Source of the DNA: Cribrihabitans_A pelagius
GTDB taxonomy: Bacteria; Pseudomonadota; Alphaproteobacteria; Rhodobacterales; Rhodobacteraceae
Reading direction: 5' to 3'
Assembly: GCF_048820915.1 (NCBI RefSeq)
Contig: NZ_JBMERR010000031.1
Coordinates: 1-31,675, forward strand
DNA: 31,675 nt
Both the position numbers and the translations under genes were made by a program. Position 1 is the first letter of the stretch, and each line of letters begins with the position of its first letter. Of this stretch, positions 1 to 7,318 are shown piece after piece. Under the pieces are notes generated by a model, which was given only the letters and a program-made list of their open reading frames with translations, was not told where the DNA came from and ran no database searches.

Positions 1-726
1 GCTGACGAGGAACGCCTGGTCGCTGATATGATCGAGCTGACACGTCAATACGGCCGATACGGCTACCGCCGGGTTGCGGCCCTGCTGCGGGACGCTGGTT
101 GGCAGGTGAATGACAAACGTGTCGAACATCTATAGCGGCGGGAGGGGCTGAAGGTTCCAATGAAGCAGCCCAAGAAGGGACGGCTCTGGCTCAATGACGG
201 ATCAGGTGTCCGGCTGCGCCCCGAATATCGCAACCACGTCTGGTCGTACGACTTTGTTCATCACCGAACGGATGATGGCAGGGCTTTCAGAGCATTGAAC
301 ATTCTGGACGAGTACAGCCGGGAATGCCTTGCGGTCCGGGTGAAGCGGAAGCTGAATGCAAACGAGGTCATCGATGCACTGACGGACCTGTTTATCCTAC
401 GTGGCGTGCCAGCATATATCCGGTCGGACAATGGCCCTGAGTTCATTGCGGAAGCTGTCAGAGGCTGGATCAAAGCTGTCGGGGCCAAGACCGCATACAT
501 TGAGCCTGGATCGCCCCGGGAGAACGGATACTGCGAGAGCTTCAACGGGAGGATGCGGGATGAATTGCTGAACGGTGAAATCTTCTACAGCCTGCGCGAG
601 GCCCAGATTATTATCGAAAGCTGGAGAAAACACTACAACACCAAACGGCCCCACAGTGCTCTGGGCTACCGCCCGCCTGCGTCAGAGGCCATCATCCTGA
701 TGGACCAACGGCCAACCATGCACTAA
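1..726 (+). pseudogene. IS3-family transposase OrfB, 5' end outside window, amber stop
   Basis: This would be the integrase-type DDE transposase that cuts and joins the IS3 element. The frame is open from base 1 (reading ADEERLVADMIELTRQYG) but meets TAG at 133-135, where relatives have Trp in the stretch before RREGLKVP. A single TGG to TAG change explains it. From the ATG at 160 the rest is intact, with the rve core residues visible: Asp in WSYDFVH, Asp in RSDNGPEF and Glu in ENGYCESFNG. The C-terminal HYNTKRPHSALGYRPP is typical of the family. The residual 188-residue frame lacks the N-terminal helix-turn-helix region, so an active transposase is unlikely unless the stop is suppressed. The IS3 assignment is firm; the exact subgroup is from memory of close relatives. 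Confidence 0.85.
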
Positions 727-757
727 CTTTCAATTTGGACCACTCAAGTGGGGCTAC
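1..757 (+). mobile_element. IS3-family (IS407-like) element, 3' part
   Basis: The window opens inside the orfB transposase gene of an IS3-family element and leaves it about 30 bp after the transposase stop. The stretch following the stop (about 728-757, with ATTTGGACCACTC and AAGTGGGG) looks like the terminal inverted repeat of IS407-type elements. Immediately beyond it, the reading frame of a GntR regulator begins in mid-domain, so the right end is placed near 757. The left end, orfA and any target-site duplication lie outside the window. Confidence 0.8.
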
Positions 758-1296
758 TCACCCTGACGCGCCTGGCTTCGGACCGTGTCATCGAACTGGT
801 CGCAAACCGCGGCGTTTTTGTTGCCCAGCCATCGGCCGAAGAGGCCCGCGAAGTATTCCGCGCACGGCGGGTCATTGAGGGACACCTAATACGGCGCGCT
901 GCCGAGCGGCGAAATCCGCCAATGGGACATGCGCTTACCGAACATCTCCATGCCGAACAGACCGCCAGAGAAATGGGCGGCACAGCCCAGGTGATCCGCC
1001 GCTGCAGCCGCTACCACCAGTTGCTCGCCGATCATGCAGACAGCCTCATCATGGCCGGTTTTGTCCGCGAGCTTATAGCCCGCTCGTCACTGATTGTCGC
1101 GATCTATGAAAAATCGAAGCCGGACAACTGCGAAATCGACGAGCACCGTCTGCTGTCGGATTACGTTCTGGGCGGCCACGCCGATGAGGCCGCCGCGCTG
1201 ATGGAACGGCACCTGCAGGGAATCGAGGACCGCCTGGACCTGAACCGCAAAAGTGGAACAATGAGTGCGTTGTCCCAAAGCCTCGGGTTCACCTAG
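758..1296 (+). pseudogene. GntR/FCD regulator, N-terminus removed by IS insertion
   Basis: The sequence enters at LTRLASDRVIELVANRGVFV, which is the end of a GntR winged helix-turn-helix domain. It continues with a typical FCD ligand-binding domain (EEAREVFRARRVIEGHLIRRAAERR, then ADEAAALMERHLQGIEDRL). Roughly the first 50 codons, including most of the DNA-binding helices, are missing and replaced by the IS3 right end. An open frame starts at a GTG at 748 inside the IS end, but it has no clear ribosome site and would give a protein unable to bind DNA normally. The FCD part resembles the intact GntR protein encoded at 3783-4469, so the two may be related regulators. It ends at TAG 1294-1296. 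Confidence 0.8.
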
Positions 1297-1510
1297 GTGC
1301 TTTCAGCAAACGTTTCTGGGCCAGCCACGTCCGGATGCCGCCTCCAAGGGGCCGTTCTGCATCGGCAAGATCGGCAAGTATGGTCAGTGGGATCATCACG
1401 GTCAATTAGCGCCCCCGTCCCCGGACTGCACAACCGGCGGCAACCAGATAAGTTGCCTGAAGCTCGGCAAGGGTTTTTTCAGCCGCATCGCCAAATCGCC
1501 TAGCAAACTG

Positions 1511-1535
1511 AGGGACCCGCGTGTGGCGGGTCCCT
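1511..1535 (-). terminator. Intrinsic terminator after the NCS1 permease gene
   Basis: A perfect 10-bp stem (AGGGACCCGC / GCGGGTCCCT) with a 5-nt loop lies 24 bp beyond the permease stop. On the minus strand the stem is followed by CAGTTTGC, a weak T run. It is best read as the end of the racemase-permease transcript. The rest of 1297-1558 shows no coding pattern that I can support. Confidence 0.6.
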
Positions 1536-1558
1536 TCACATGGCTCGCTGAAACTTAG

Positions 1559-2926
1559 TTAGTCCAGGAACCGCTGCGCGGCCGGCAGATGCTGCATCAG
1601 CAGGTAATAGCAGACACCGGCAGGCAGCAGGCTTGCGTACCAAGAAATGCCGGAGAAGATCAGCGCCGCTGCAACTCCGATGCCCATGGCAATTACGGCG
1701 GCCCAGTTCACACCCTGGTAGGGGCCGTTCTCATCATAGAGCTTGTCCAGATCCAGCTCCTGCTTTCGCAGGATGAAGTAGTCCACCACCAGGATTGCAA
1801 AGATCGGGCCCAGGAAGGCGGAATAGGTCTGGATGAACAGGCTGAGGCCAGCGGCGGATTCATCCTTGACCAGTTCCCAGGGGAAGGTGGCAAAGGCCAG
1901 CAGGCCAACGATCACAGCCGAGGTCTTGAACTTGATCTTGAAGATATCCATCAGCGCATAGGCCGGCGGCACCACATTGTTCAGGATGTTGGTGGTCACC
2001 TGGGCGAAGGCGATGAACAGCAAGGTGATGACCAGCAGCGGCTTGTTATCGACGGCGCTGGAGAACACCTTGATCGGATCGACTTCGCCGGTTGCGCCCG
2101 ACACCATCAGGCCGATCAGACCCATGAACAGCGTCGCGGGCAGGATCGAATTGGCATAGATCGCGACCTGGCGCAGCGGGCCGACATTGCGGCGCAGCTC
2201 GCGGGAATAGTCGGACACGTTCAGCATCATGGTGCTGTAGATGCCCAGGAACAGCATGGTGGCGCCCCAGAACGGTGCCCCCCATGTGCCTTCGACGTTG
2301 ACCAGATTGGCCGAGATCTCCTCGCCGTATTTGCTGATCACGCTGAAGAACATGTAGACCAGCGAGCCGATGATGAACACCGAGCCGATGTTCTCCAGCC
2401 ATTTGATGCCGTGGAATCCCAGCACCGACAGGCCGATCTGCAACAGCTGGAAGCCGATGAAGAACGCCACCATATTGTCATAGCCGAACAGCGTATCGGA
2501 GACGAGGTTCAGCGCCCCGGCGCCGATCCAGCTCTGGAAGCCGAACCAGACGATGGCCGGAACCGAGCGCACCAGCGCGGGCAGCCGTGTGCCGGCAAAA
2601 CCGAAGGCAGAGCGCGCCTGCACCATGAAGGGGATGCCGTATTTGTGGCCTGCCTGGCCATTGATCATCAGCGCCGCGCCGATCACGCCGCAGCCGATGG
2701 CGATGGCCACGAAGGTCTGCAGCAGGTTAAGCGTGCCCACCAGGCCGGAGCCGATGGTGAAGGTGCCGATCGACACGCAGCCGCCGAGCCAGGCAAAGAG
2801 ATAGGACCACGGATCCATGATCCGCGTCTCCTGCGGTGCAAGACTCTCCTCGCCGATCCCCTTGCCGCTGTGGTCCTCGATGCCGCCGCCTTCGACGACA
2901 GCTTCCAATTCTGCATTCATGGTCAT
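1559..2926 (-). CDS. NCS1-family permease (hydantoin/nucleobase:cation symporter)
   Basis: This is an inner-membrane symporter of the NCS1 family, which imports nucleobases, allantoin or hydantoins with Na+ or H+. About 12 hydrophobic segments can be seen in 455 residues, the usual family size. The stretch GIPFMVQARSAFGFAG is characteristic, and Trp127 and Gln131 (in VWFGFQSW) match the substrate-stacking Trp and Gln of the hydantoin transporter Mhp1. The start is taken at the ATG at 2926, behind GGAGGA; a second ATG two codons on (2920) is equally well spaced, and an upstream ATG (2971) has no ribosome site. It lies 22 bp after the hydantoin-racemase-like gene and is probably in its operon. 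That neighbour favours a hydantoin or related cyclic ureide as substrate, but no hydantoinase is in the window, so the substrate is inferred. Confidence 0.85.
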   Translation of the reverse strand: MTMNAELEAVVEGGGIEDHSGKGIGEESLAPQETRIMDPWSYLFAWLGGCVSIGTFTIGSGLVGTLNLLQTFVAIAIGCGVIGAALMINGQAGHKYGIPFMVQARSAFGFAGTRLPALVRSVPAIVWFGFQSWIGAGALNLVSDTLFGYDNMVAFFIGFQLLQIGLSVLGFHGIKWLENIGSVFIIGSLVYMFFSVISKYGEEISANLVNVEGTWGAPFWGATMLFLGIYSTMMLNVSDYSRELRRNVGPLRQVAIYANSILPATLFMGLIGLMVSGATGEVDPIKVFSSAVDNKPLLVITLLFIAFAQVTTNILNNVVPPAYALMDIFKIKFKTSAVIVGLLAFATFPWELVKDESAAGLSLFIQTYSAFLGPIFAILVVDYFILRKQELDLDKLYDENGPYQGVNWAAVIAMGIGVAAALIFSGISWYASLLPAGVCYYLLMQHLPAAQRFLD

Positions 2927-2948
2927 GTCTTCCTCCCTGACGATACCA

Positions 2949-3647
2949 TTATTTCCGGTTGGGGCGCGCATAGGCGCCGATTTTGCTGGTCTTCAGGCCG
3001 CAGCCTGCCAGCGCCTCGATCATCCGCGTCGCGGCGCTGACGCCGTCGATGACGGGAATGCCTGTCTCTTGGCTGAGCCATTGGGTGAGGTCCGCCATGC
3101 CGGCACAGCCCAGCACCACCGCTTCGCAATGATCCTCCTCTATGGCGCGCAGGATCTCGGCGCGGATCTTTTGGCGCGCGCCCGCTCCCTCTTCTTCCAG
3201 CGCCAGCACCGGAATCGCGGCAGAGCGCACCCGGCGGCACTGGTGGCTGAGGCCATAGCCGTGGATCAGATGTTCGATCACCGGCACCGCGCGGGGCAGC
3301 GTGGTCACCACCGTGAAGGAGGTCGCCAGCATGCTGGCTGCCTTAACCGCCGCTTCGCAGATGCCCAGCACCGGGCCGGTCGCCAGCTCGCGGCAGGCGC
3401 CGATGCCGGGGTCGTCGAAACAGGCGACGACGATGCCGTCCACGCCCTGCTCCTCACCCGCGGCGACCTGCGCCAGCAGGCCGGGCAGCGACATCGCTTC
3501 GTCGAAATGGCCCTCGATACTGGGCGGGGCGCCCGCCGCTGTTGCACCCACAATGGCGACGCCGGGGCTGGCAGCGGCCTTAGCGGCCTCGACAATCTTC
3601 CGCGTCATAGACTCGGTCGAGTTGGGATTGACGACCAGGATTTTCAT
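2949..3647 (-). CDS. Asp/Glu/hydantoin racemase family protein
   Basis: This family is made of cofactor-independent racemases and isomerases that use two cysteines as acid and base. The 232-residue protein begins MKILVVNPNST, the usual N-terminus. Both catalytic cysteines are present: Cys76 in VVACFDDPG and Cys181 in VLGCAGM. The DDPG after the first cysteine favours the hydantoin racemase branch over amino-acid racemases. The start is the ATG at 3647 behind AAGGAGGAG; an in-frame ATG further upstream (3668) would run into the operator. The gene is divergent from the GntR gene at 3783 and sits directly upstream of the NCS1 permease, which points to uptake and racemisation of a 5-substituted hydantoin or a similar compound. 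Allantoin racemase activity is an alternative. Confidence 0.85.
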   Translation of the reverse strand: MKILVVNPNSTESMTRKIVEAAKAAASPGVAIVGATAAGAPPSIEGHFDEAMSLPGLLAQVAAGEEQGVDGIVVACFDDPGIGACRELATGPVLGICEAAVKAASMLATSFTVVTTLPRAVPVIEHLIHGYGLSHQCRRVRSAAIPVLALEEEGAGARQKIRAEILRAIEEDHCEAVVLGCAGMADLTQWLSQETGIPVIDGVSAATRMIEALAGCGLKTSKIGAYARPNRK

Positions 3648-3658
3648 ATGCTCCTCCT

Positions 3659-3694
3659 TTGTTATCATTTATTGTTAACAATACTTGATAACAA
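3659..3694. promoter_or_regulatory. 36-bp palindromic operator for the divergent GntR/racemase pair
   Basis: The core TTGTTAACAA (3672-3681) is a perfect palindrome. It is flanked on the same dyad axis by TTGTTATCA (3659-3667) and TGATAACAA (3686-3694); only two base pairs of the whole 36 bp are mismatched. The core matches the TNGT-N-ACNA type sites of FCD-group GntR regulators. It lies just upstream of the racemase ribosome site and about 90 bp before the GntR start. The likely binder is the neighbouring GntR protein. Confidence 0.7.
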
Positions 3695-3782
3695 GTCAAG
3701 CCTGGCGAGGCGTGGCGCCATTGCCAAGCGCGCTGGCGGCCCTTAAGTTACGGCGATGCAGGCAAACTTTTCTTGAGGCCCG

Positions 3783-4469
3783 ATGAAGGATTCTCCCGAA
3801 GATCAGATCGTGAACGCGATTCTCGACGCAATTGCCGAACAGCGGCTGCCAGCGGGCACCAAGCTGGGCGAGCAGGCGCTGAGCGATCTGTTTTCCTGCA
3901 ATCGTGCAAATGTGCGCCGGGCGCTGGCCTCTCTGGCGGCCCAGCAGGTGGTGGAATTGCGCCCGAACCGCGGCGCCTTTGTGATGACGCCCTCGCCCAA
4001 GGAAGCGCGTGACATCTTCCAGGCCCGCCGCGCCATCGAGCGCACCATTGCGCGCCATGCCTCGGGGCAGGCCTCAGCGGACGACATCGCCTTTCTGCGG
4101 GACAACATCCTGGAGGAAGCGCAGGCGCGCAATGCGGGCGACAAGCCGGCAGAGCTGCGCGCCTCGCGTCAATTCCACATGCGGATTGCGCAGATCGCCG
4201 GCAATCTGGTGCTGGAGCGGTTCCTCTCGGAGCTGACCATGCGCAGCACGTTGATTCTGGGACTTTATTCGCCCACTGGCAGCCCCTCCTGTGCGGAGGA
4301 TGAGCATGATCGGATCGTCGATGCGCTGGAGGCAGGCGATACCGAAATTCTTGTCAGACTGGCCGACGAGCACCTTCGCCATCTGGAAGCAGGGCTGAAT
4401 TTCGACGAGCCGCCCGCCGCGCCGATGAGACTGCAGGAACAGCTTATGGCTCCAGGAAAGGTATCGTAG
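3783..4469 (+). CDS. GntR-family (FadR/FCD) transcriptional regulator
   Basis: This is a DNA-binding regulator of 228 residues. Residues 5-70 form the winged helix-turn-helix (IVNAILDAIAEQRLPAGTKLGEQALSDLF, then NRANVRRALASLAAQQVVEL and NRGAFV). Residues 75-210 form the all-helical FCD effector domain, with EARDIFQARRAIE at its start and a His-containing helix (SRQFHMRIA) of the type that binds a metal in this group. Usual position 2 of the recognition helix reads NRANVRRAL instead of the common SRTPVREAL, so its operator may be somewhat unusual. It is transcribed away from the racemase and permease genes and very likely controls them in response to their substrate through the palindrome at 3659-3694. 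The upstream ribosome site (TTGAGG) is weak. Confidence 0.88.
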   Translation: MKDSPEDQIVNAILDAIAEQRLPAGTKLGEQALSDLFSCNRANVRRALASLAAQQVVELRPNRGAFVMTPSPKEARDIFQARRAIERTIARHASGQASADDIAFLRDNILEEAQARNAGDKPAELRASRQFHMRIAQIAGNLVLERFLSELTMRSTLILGLYSPTGSPSCAEDEHDRIVDALEAGDTEILVRLADEHLRHLEAGLNFDEPPAAPMRLQEQLMAPGKVS

Positions 4470-4520
4470 ACCGACTGGGCCGTGAACCGGGCCAAGGTTC
4501 TCTTCGACAATTTTTTGAAG

Positions 4521-4543
4521 ACCGGTGCCCGGCGGTTTTTTTT
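4521..4543 (+). terminator. Possible intrinsic terminator after the GntR gene
   Basis: A short GC hairpin (CCGG-TGC-CCGG or ACCG...CGGT) is followed by eight T residues about 50 bp after the GntR stop. The stem is only 4 bp, so it is a moderate candidate. Confidence 0.45.
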
Positions 4544-4639
4544 GGCTAAGGGTTGTGGGACGGCCTGGCCGCAGGTGCCCGGTAGCCGGTGCTCATTTGC
4601 GGACTAGTTTGTAATGATCCTTGTCCGGCACATGACTAG

Positions 4640-4815
4640 GTTATGTGGACACATGGCGCAGCCAGAGGCGGATTGACGTAATGTCGACGAAGCCCAGGTA
4701 GTCGGCCGTCTGCTCCGGCGTAATCTCGGTTTTCTTGGGAAACCCGGCGGCCTTGACGAGGAGGTGGATTTTGGTCGTGAAGCCACCTCTTGAACGGCCG
4801 AAACCCTGCCGCGGA
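4640..4815 (-). mobile_element. IS5-family transposase fragment
   Basis: On the minus strand, a frame reads GFGRSRGGFTTKIHLLVKAA, followed by GFPKKTEITPEQTADYLGF. This is the middle of an IS5-family (IS427-like) transposase, around the first catalytic Asp region. A one-base shift separates it from the preceding KGDSA stretch, and it ends abruptly near 4680. No start, no end and no inverted repeats remain. It is directly fused to the IS21 remnant at 4816-5090. Confidence 0.65.
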
Positions 4816-5090
4816 GTCCCCCTTTGCCTTGCGCACCGTGTTCCGCCAAACGCGCAGCTCCCGGCAGATTTGCCTGATCGGCTTGTTCAGCATTGGCCTC
4901 GGACCAATGGCGGCTCAATGCCCCAATCCTGGAAATACGCCCGACGGATCTTCGCTGCCGTCTCCACGGCCAACATCCCGCACCGTGCTCCCGATAACCT
5001 CGGAGGCATCATCCACATCAGCGTAAGGGGGGCATTTTTGGATGCCGATCACCCCGCTGCGGGGTCAATTTTGCGTGCTTGTTCGCACCC
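4816..5090 (-). mobile_element. IS21-family left end with broken istA start
   Basis: The minus strand shows an istA start at 4976 (MLAVETAAKIRRAYF), then about 41 unrelated bases with a stop, then NKPIRQICRELRV and RNTVRK, the rest of the N-terminal helix-turn-helix. The join of YF to NKPIRQICREL is what relatives have without interruption, so a small insertion has broken the gene. After VRK it is cut and fused to IS5 sequence. Bases 5028-5090 carry two head-to-tail blocks (GCATTTTTGGATGCCGATCACC and GTCAATTTTGCGTGC types) resembling the multiple terminal repeats of IS21 elements. Only the left end of the element remains. Confidence 0.6.
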
Positions 5091-5227
5091 TGCGGGATTC
5101 TGGCTCTCGGGTTGGTTCGCCTGCTCATAGGGGACCGGGCGGACGTATCCGACGAAGGTAGAGAAAGTTGCCTGCACTATCCGGCCGGCGAACGCGGTCA
5201 TGCAACTCCAACTCACCGGAGGAACGC

Positions 5228-5344
5228 ATAAACAAGCTCGATCCCCTCCCCGCGCGCCTGGCGGCGCTCAAGACCGCCCCGACGCCCGACCTGAAGAAAC
5301 AATGGCGCAAATTGTTCGACAGCGAGCCACCGCCCTTCCGGTGA
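5228..5344 (+). pseudogene. DUF2924 gene remnant with lost start codon
   Basis: The frame reads NKLDPLPARLAALKTAPTPD, then LKKQWRKLFDSEPPPF, the conserved N-terminus of DUF2924 proteins, which are common on alphaproteobacterial phage and mobile DNA. A good ribosome site (GGAGG) stands at the right distance, but the expected ATG is ATA (5228-5230). The frame ends at TGA 5342-5344 after 38 codons, whereas full proteins are well over 100 residues. Start-codon loss plus truncation makes this a dead fragment. The function of the family is not known to me. Confidence 0.6.
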
Positions 5345-5448
5345 TGCGAAAGATCATGCCCCATCATTTTTTCCGGTATGGAGATCCGGCCCTTTTCTGT
5401 TAGAGGGTTTCAGGAAACTCTACTTGCCGGTGCCAGCGCGGGGTCAGT

Positions 5449-6144
5449 TTGAAACATCTCGACGAAAGTCTTCTGACGGGATTGCCGCCCTTCAGCCGGT
5501 TGCAGCGCGGTCAGATCCGGGAAATCCTCGACTGTGCTGCCCCCAAGCGGATCGAGGCGGGCGCCGAGGTGTTTCATGAAGGGCACGATGCGGAGCGTTT
5601 CTATCTGCTGTTGGACGGCTTCATCCGCGTCATCAAGACGACTCCCGGCGGGGACCAGATCATCGCGCTGCATATCTCCCCCGGCCAGTTGTTCGGAATT
5701 GCTCCGGCGCTGAGCCGCAAGACCTATCCCGCCACCGCCGTGGCCGCCGCGGAGTCTCTGGCGCTGTCGTGGCCTGTCCGTCATTGGGATGAGTTCACGG
5801 CCCGCTACGAAGGCTTCGCAAGCGAAAGCTACAAGACCCTGGGTGAGCGGCTGGGCGAAATGCAAAGCCGGATTACCGAACTCGCCACCCAGGCGGTCGA
5901 GCAAAGGGTGGCAACAGCGCTGCTGCGGATGGTGAACCAATCCGGCCGCAAGACCGAAAACGGGATCGAAATCGCCTTCCCGATCACCAGGCTGAACATT
6001 TCCGAGATGACAGGCACCACCCTGCACACCGTCAGCCGCCTGTTGTCCGCCTGGGAGCGCGGCGGGGTGATCAAATCCACGCGCAAGCATATCGTGGTCA
6101 CCGACCCGCACCAGCTGGTGCTGCTGAGCGGGGTGCAGGGATAA
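5449..6144 (+). CDS. Crp/Fnr-family regulator, probable NO-responsive NnrR type
   Basis: The 231-residue protein has a cyclic-nucleotide-binding-like sensor domain (about 15-125, with FHEGHDAERFYLLLDGFIRV) and a dimer helix. A C-terminal helix-turn-helix follows (about 175-225, ITRLNISEMTGTTLHTVSRLL). It has only one cysteine in the sensor half (Cys28), so it cannot hold an FNR-type 4Fe-4S cluster, as is known for NnrR/DNR proteins that sense NO, probably through haem. In the recognition helix His takes the place of the Glu of FNR (LHTVSR against VETISR), which fits the altered half-site TTG[A/C]G found ahead of norC, nirK and the pseudoazurin gene. The start is a TTG; no in-frame ATG exists upstream before a stop at 5401. 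The NnrR role is inferred from context. Confidence 0.8.
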   Translation: MKHLDESLLTGLPPFSRLQRGQIREILDCAAPKRIEAGAEVFHEGHDAERFYLLLDGFIRVIKTTPGGDQIIALHISPGQLFGIAPALSRKTYPATAVAAAESLALSWPVRHWDEFTARYEGFASESYKTLGERLGEMQSRITELATQAVEQRVATALLRMVNQSGRKTENGIEIAFPITRLNISEMTGTTLHTVSRLLSAWERGGVIKSTRKHIVVTDPHQLVLLSGVQG

Positions 6145-6183
6145 TCGCGGCAAAGCGGCCGTTGGACGACTGGCGGCGTTGGC

Positions 6184-6804
6184 TTATTGCCGGTAGGTCG
6201 CGATCTTGTAAGCGGCGAAGGTGAAAAAGATACCAAGTGACGCTTCGATCCCGCGGCGGGACCTCTGGTAGATACCAATGACAGGTCCGGTAGAGAACGT
6301 CACCGCGTAAAGCACGTGAACGATCAGCGACAGGGCGGTGGCAATTCCAATGAGCGCGAGGCCGACCCATAAGGGAGCCTCGTCCCCCAGACCGATACCA
6401 ACAATTGCGATCCATTGCAGAGCGGCTTTCGGGTTTGTAAGCTGGATCGCAACGCCTTGCAGATACAGGTTTTTGCCCTCGGCCGCTTGCGGTTTCCGCA
6501 TCTGGTTCGTGGACGCGGCGGAGCGAAAAGCCTTGCAGGCAAGCCACAGCAGATAAGCCGCACCAAAAACCTTCAGCAGTGTCACCAGCCCTGCATAGGC
6601 AGTAATCAGCGCCGTAAGACCTGCAACTGTCATAGTCGCCCAAACCGCCGAGCCCGACCCGACCCCCACGGCAAGCTGCACCCCGGCACCGCGGCCTCTT
6701 TCCATCGAGGTTCCTATGATCGCGAGGATATTCGGCCCGATACTTATGAAACCGACTGAGAATATGCCAAGTGCTAACAGCAGGCTTGAAATCTCGGCAC
6801 TCAT
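6184..6804 (-). CDS. LysE/RhtB-family amino-acid exporter
   Basis: The 206-residue membrane protein belongs to the LysE/RhtB family, which exports amino acids such as lysine, threonine or homoserine lactone. Six hydrophobic segments are visible. The N-terminal GFISIGPNILAIIGTSMERGR matches the family signature (P-G-P-N with SxxxGRxxG), although the usual PGP is IGP here. QLTNPKAALQWIA is the conserved NPKA motif. The start is the ATG at 6804 behind AGGAGG; the frame is open further upstream but without a ribosome site. It lies convergent to the Crp/Fnr gene, and nothing ties it to denitrification. The substrate cannot be told. Confidence 0.85.
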   Translation of the reverse strand: MSAEISSLLLALGIFSVGFISIGPNILAIIGTSMERGRGAGVQLAVGVGSGSAVWATMTVAGLTALITAYAGLVTLLKVFGAAYLLWLACKAFRSAASTNQMRKPQAAEGKNLYLQGVAIQLTNPKAALQWIAIVGIGLGDEAPLWVGLALIGIATALSLIVHVLYAVTFSTGPVIGIYQRSRRGIEASLGIFFTFAAYKIATYRQ

Positions 6805-6991
6805 TGGTTTCCTCCTACCCTGACACTCGCAACCATAGCAGATCGGCGTGTAAAAAGAAGCTGCCACTCGCGGCAGACCGGCCAATGCGCGGGTCGGGCG
6901 CGCAGCGCTCATACCGGCCCAACGAAATCCGCCGCCTGGCCGATCCGGGGAACAGAAGCCGCCTTTTAGTCCGGGCCCGCCAAAACGCGCA

Positions 6992-7231
6992 TCACCCCGC
7001 CGCTCTCAGCTCCTCCCGCAAAGCGTCCTCCTCCAGCCCGTATTCCGCGCAGGCGCCGATCAGCGTGTGGAAGGGCGCGATCGGGCAGCCGGGGCAGAGC
7101 ATGCGGCGGCGGATGAACGCGCCCGCGGAGGCGGGCCAGTGGTGAAACAGATCTGACAGCGGCAGGTCGGGATCGTTGAGATCGGGGCGGCCATGCGGCG
7201 TCCTCCTTTTCCAACACCTTGCGTGCAGCAA
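6992..7231 (-). CDS. DUF1858-type small protein, start apparently frameshifted
   Basis: The core reads RPDLNDPDLPLSDLFHHWP, followed by RRRMLCPGCPIAPFHTL and a C-terminal acidic helix. This is the DUF1858 (small CxxC disulfide/hybrid-cluster associated) family, often found beside nitrogen-oxide genes. CPGC is the expected redox or metal motif. The well-placed ribosome site (AAAGGAGG, 7203-7210) serves an ATG at 7192-7194, but that ATG is one base out of frame with the domain. Restoring one base after it would give MSRPDLNDP, the normal beginning. As the sequence stands, the domain can only be read from the ATG at 7231, which has no ribosome site. It is divergent from norC and may share its regulator box. 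Confidence 0.65.
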   Translation of the reverse strand: MLHARCWKRRTPHGRPDLNDPDLPLSDLFHHWPASAGAFIRRRMLCPGCPIAPFHTLIGACAEYGLEEDALREELRAAG

Positions 7232-7243
7232 AGCAGCCGGTCT

Positions 7244-7257
7244 TTGCGCTTCGACAA
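7244..7257 (+). promoter_or_regulatory. NnrR-type box upstream of norC
   Basis: TTGCG-CTTC-GACAA is a dyad of the form TTG-N8-CAA and matches the NnrR-type motif known ahead of nitrite and NO reductase genes in Rhodobacter. It ends 61 bp before the norC ATG. It differs from the FNR consensus TTGAT-N4-ATCAA in the inner bases, as do the boxes at 14385 and 16272. It lies in the 124-bp space shared with the divergent DUF1858 gene and could serve both. Confidence 0.65.
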
Positions 7258-7318
7258 CATCCCCCGCCCTGCGCGGGGTTAGGCCTCTGACATACGCAAC
7301 TGTACTCAGGACCGCGAA

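Noticed and set aside
1589..3040. Long plus-strand open frame (483 codons) opposite the NCS1 permease and racemase
   Set aside because: It is rich in His, Gln, Asp and Arg, as expected from the complement of hydrophobic codons. The minus-strand genes explain the sequence fully.
4735..5130. Plus-strand open frame of 131 codons in the IS graveyard
   Set aside because: The same DNA is explained on the minus strand by IS5 and IS21 remnants; the plus frame has no recognisable content.
7219..7231. Second TTGCG...GCAA dyad just upstream of the norC box
   Set aside because: The spacing between TTG and CAA is 7 instead of 8 bases, so it does not fit an NnrR/FNR site.
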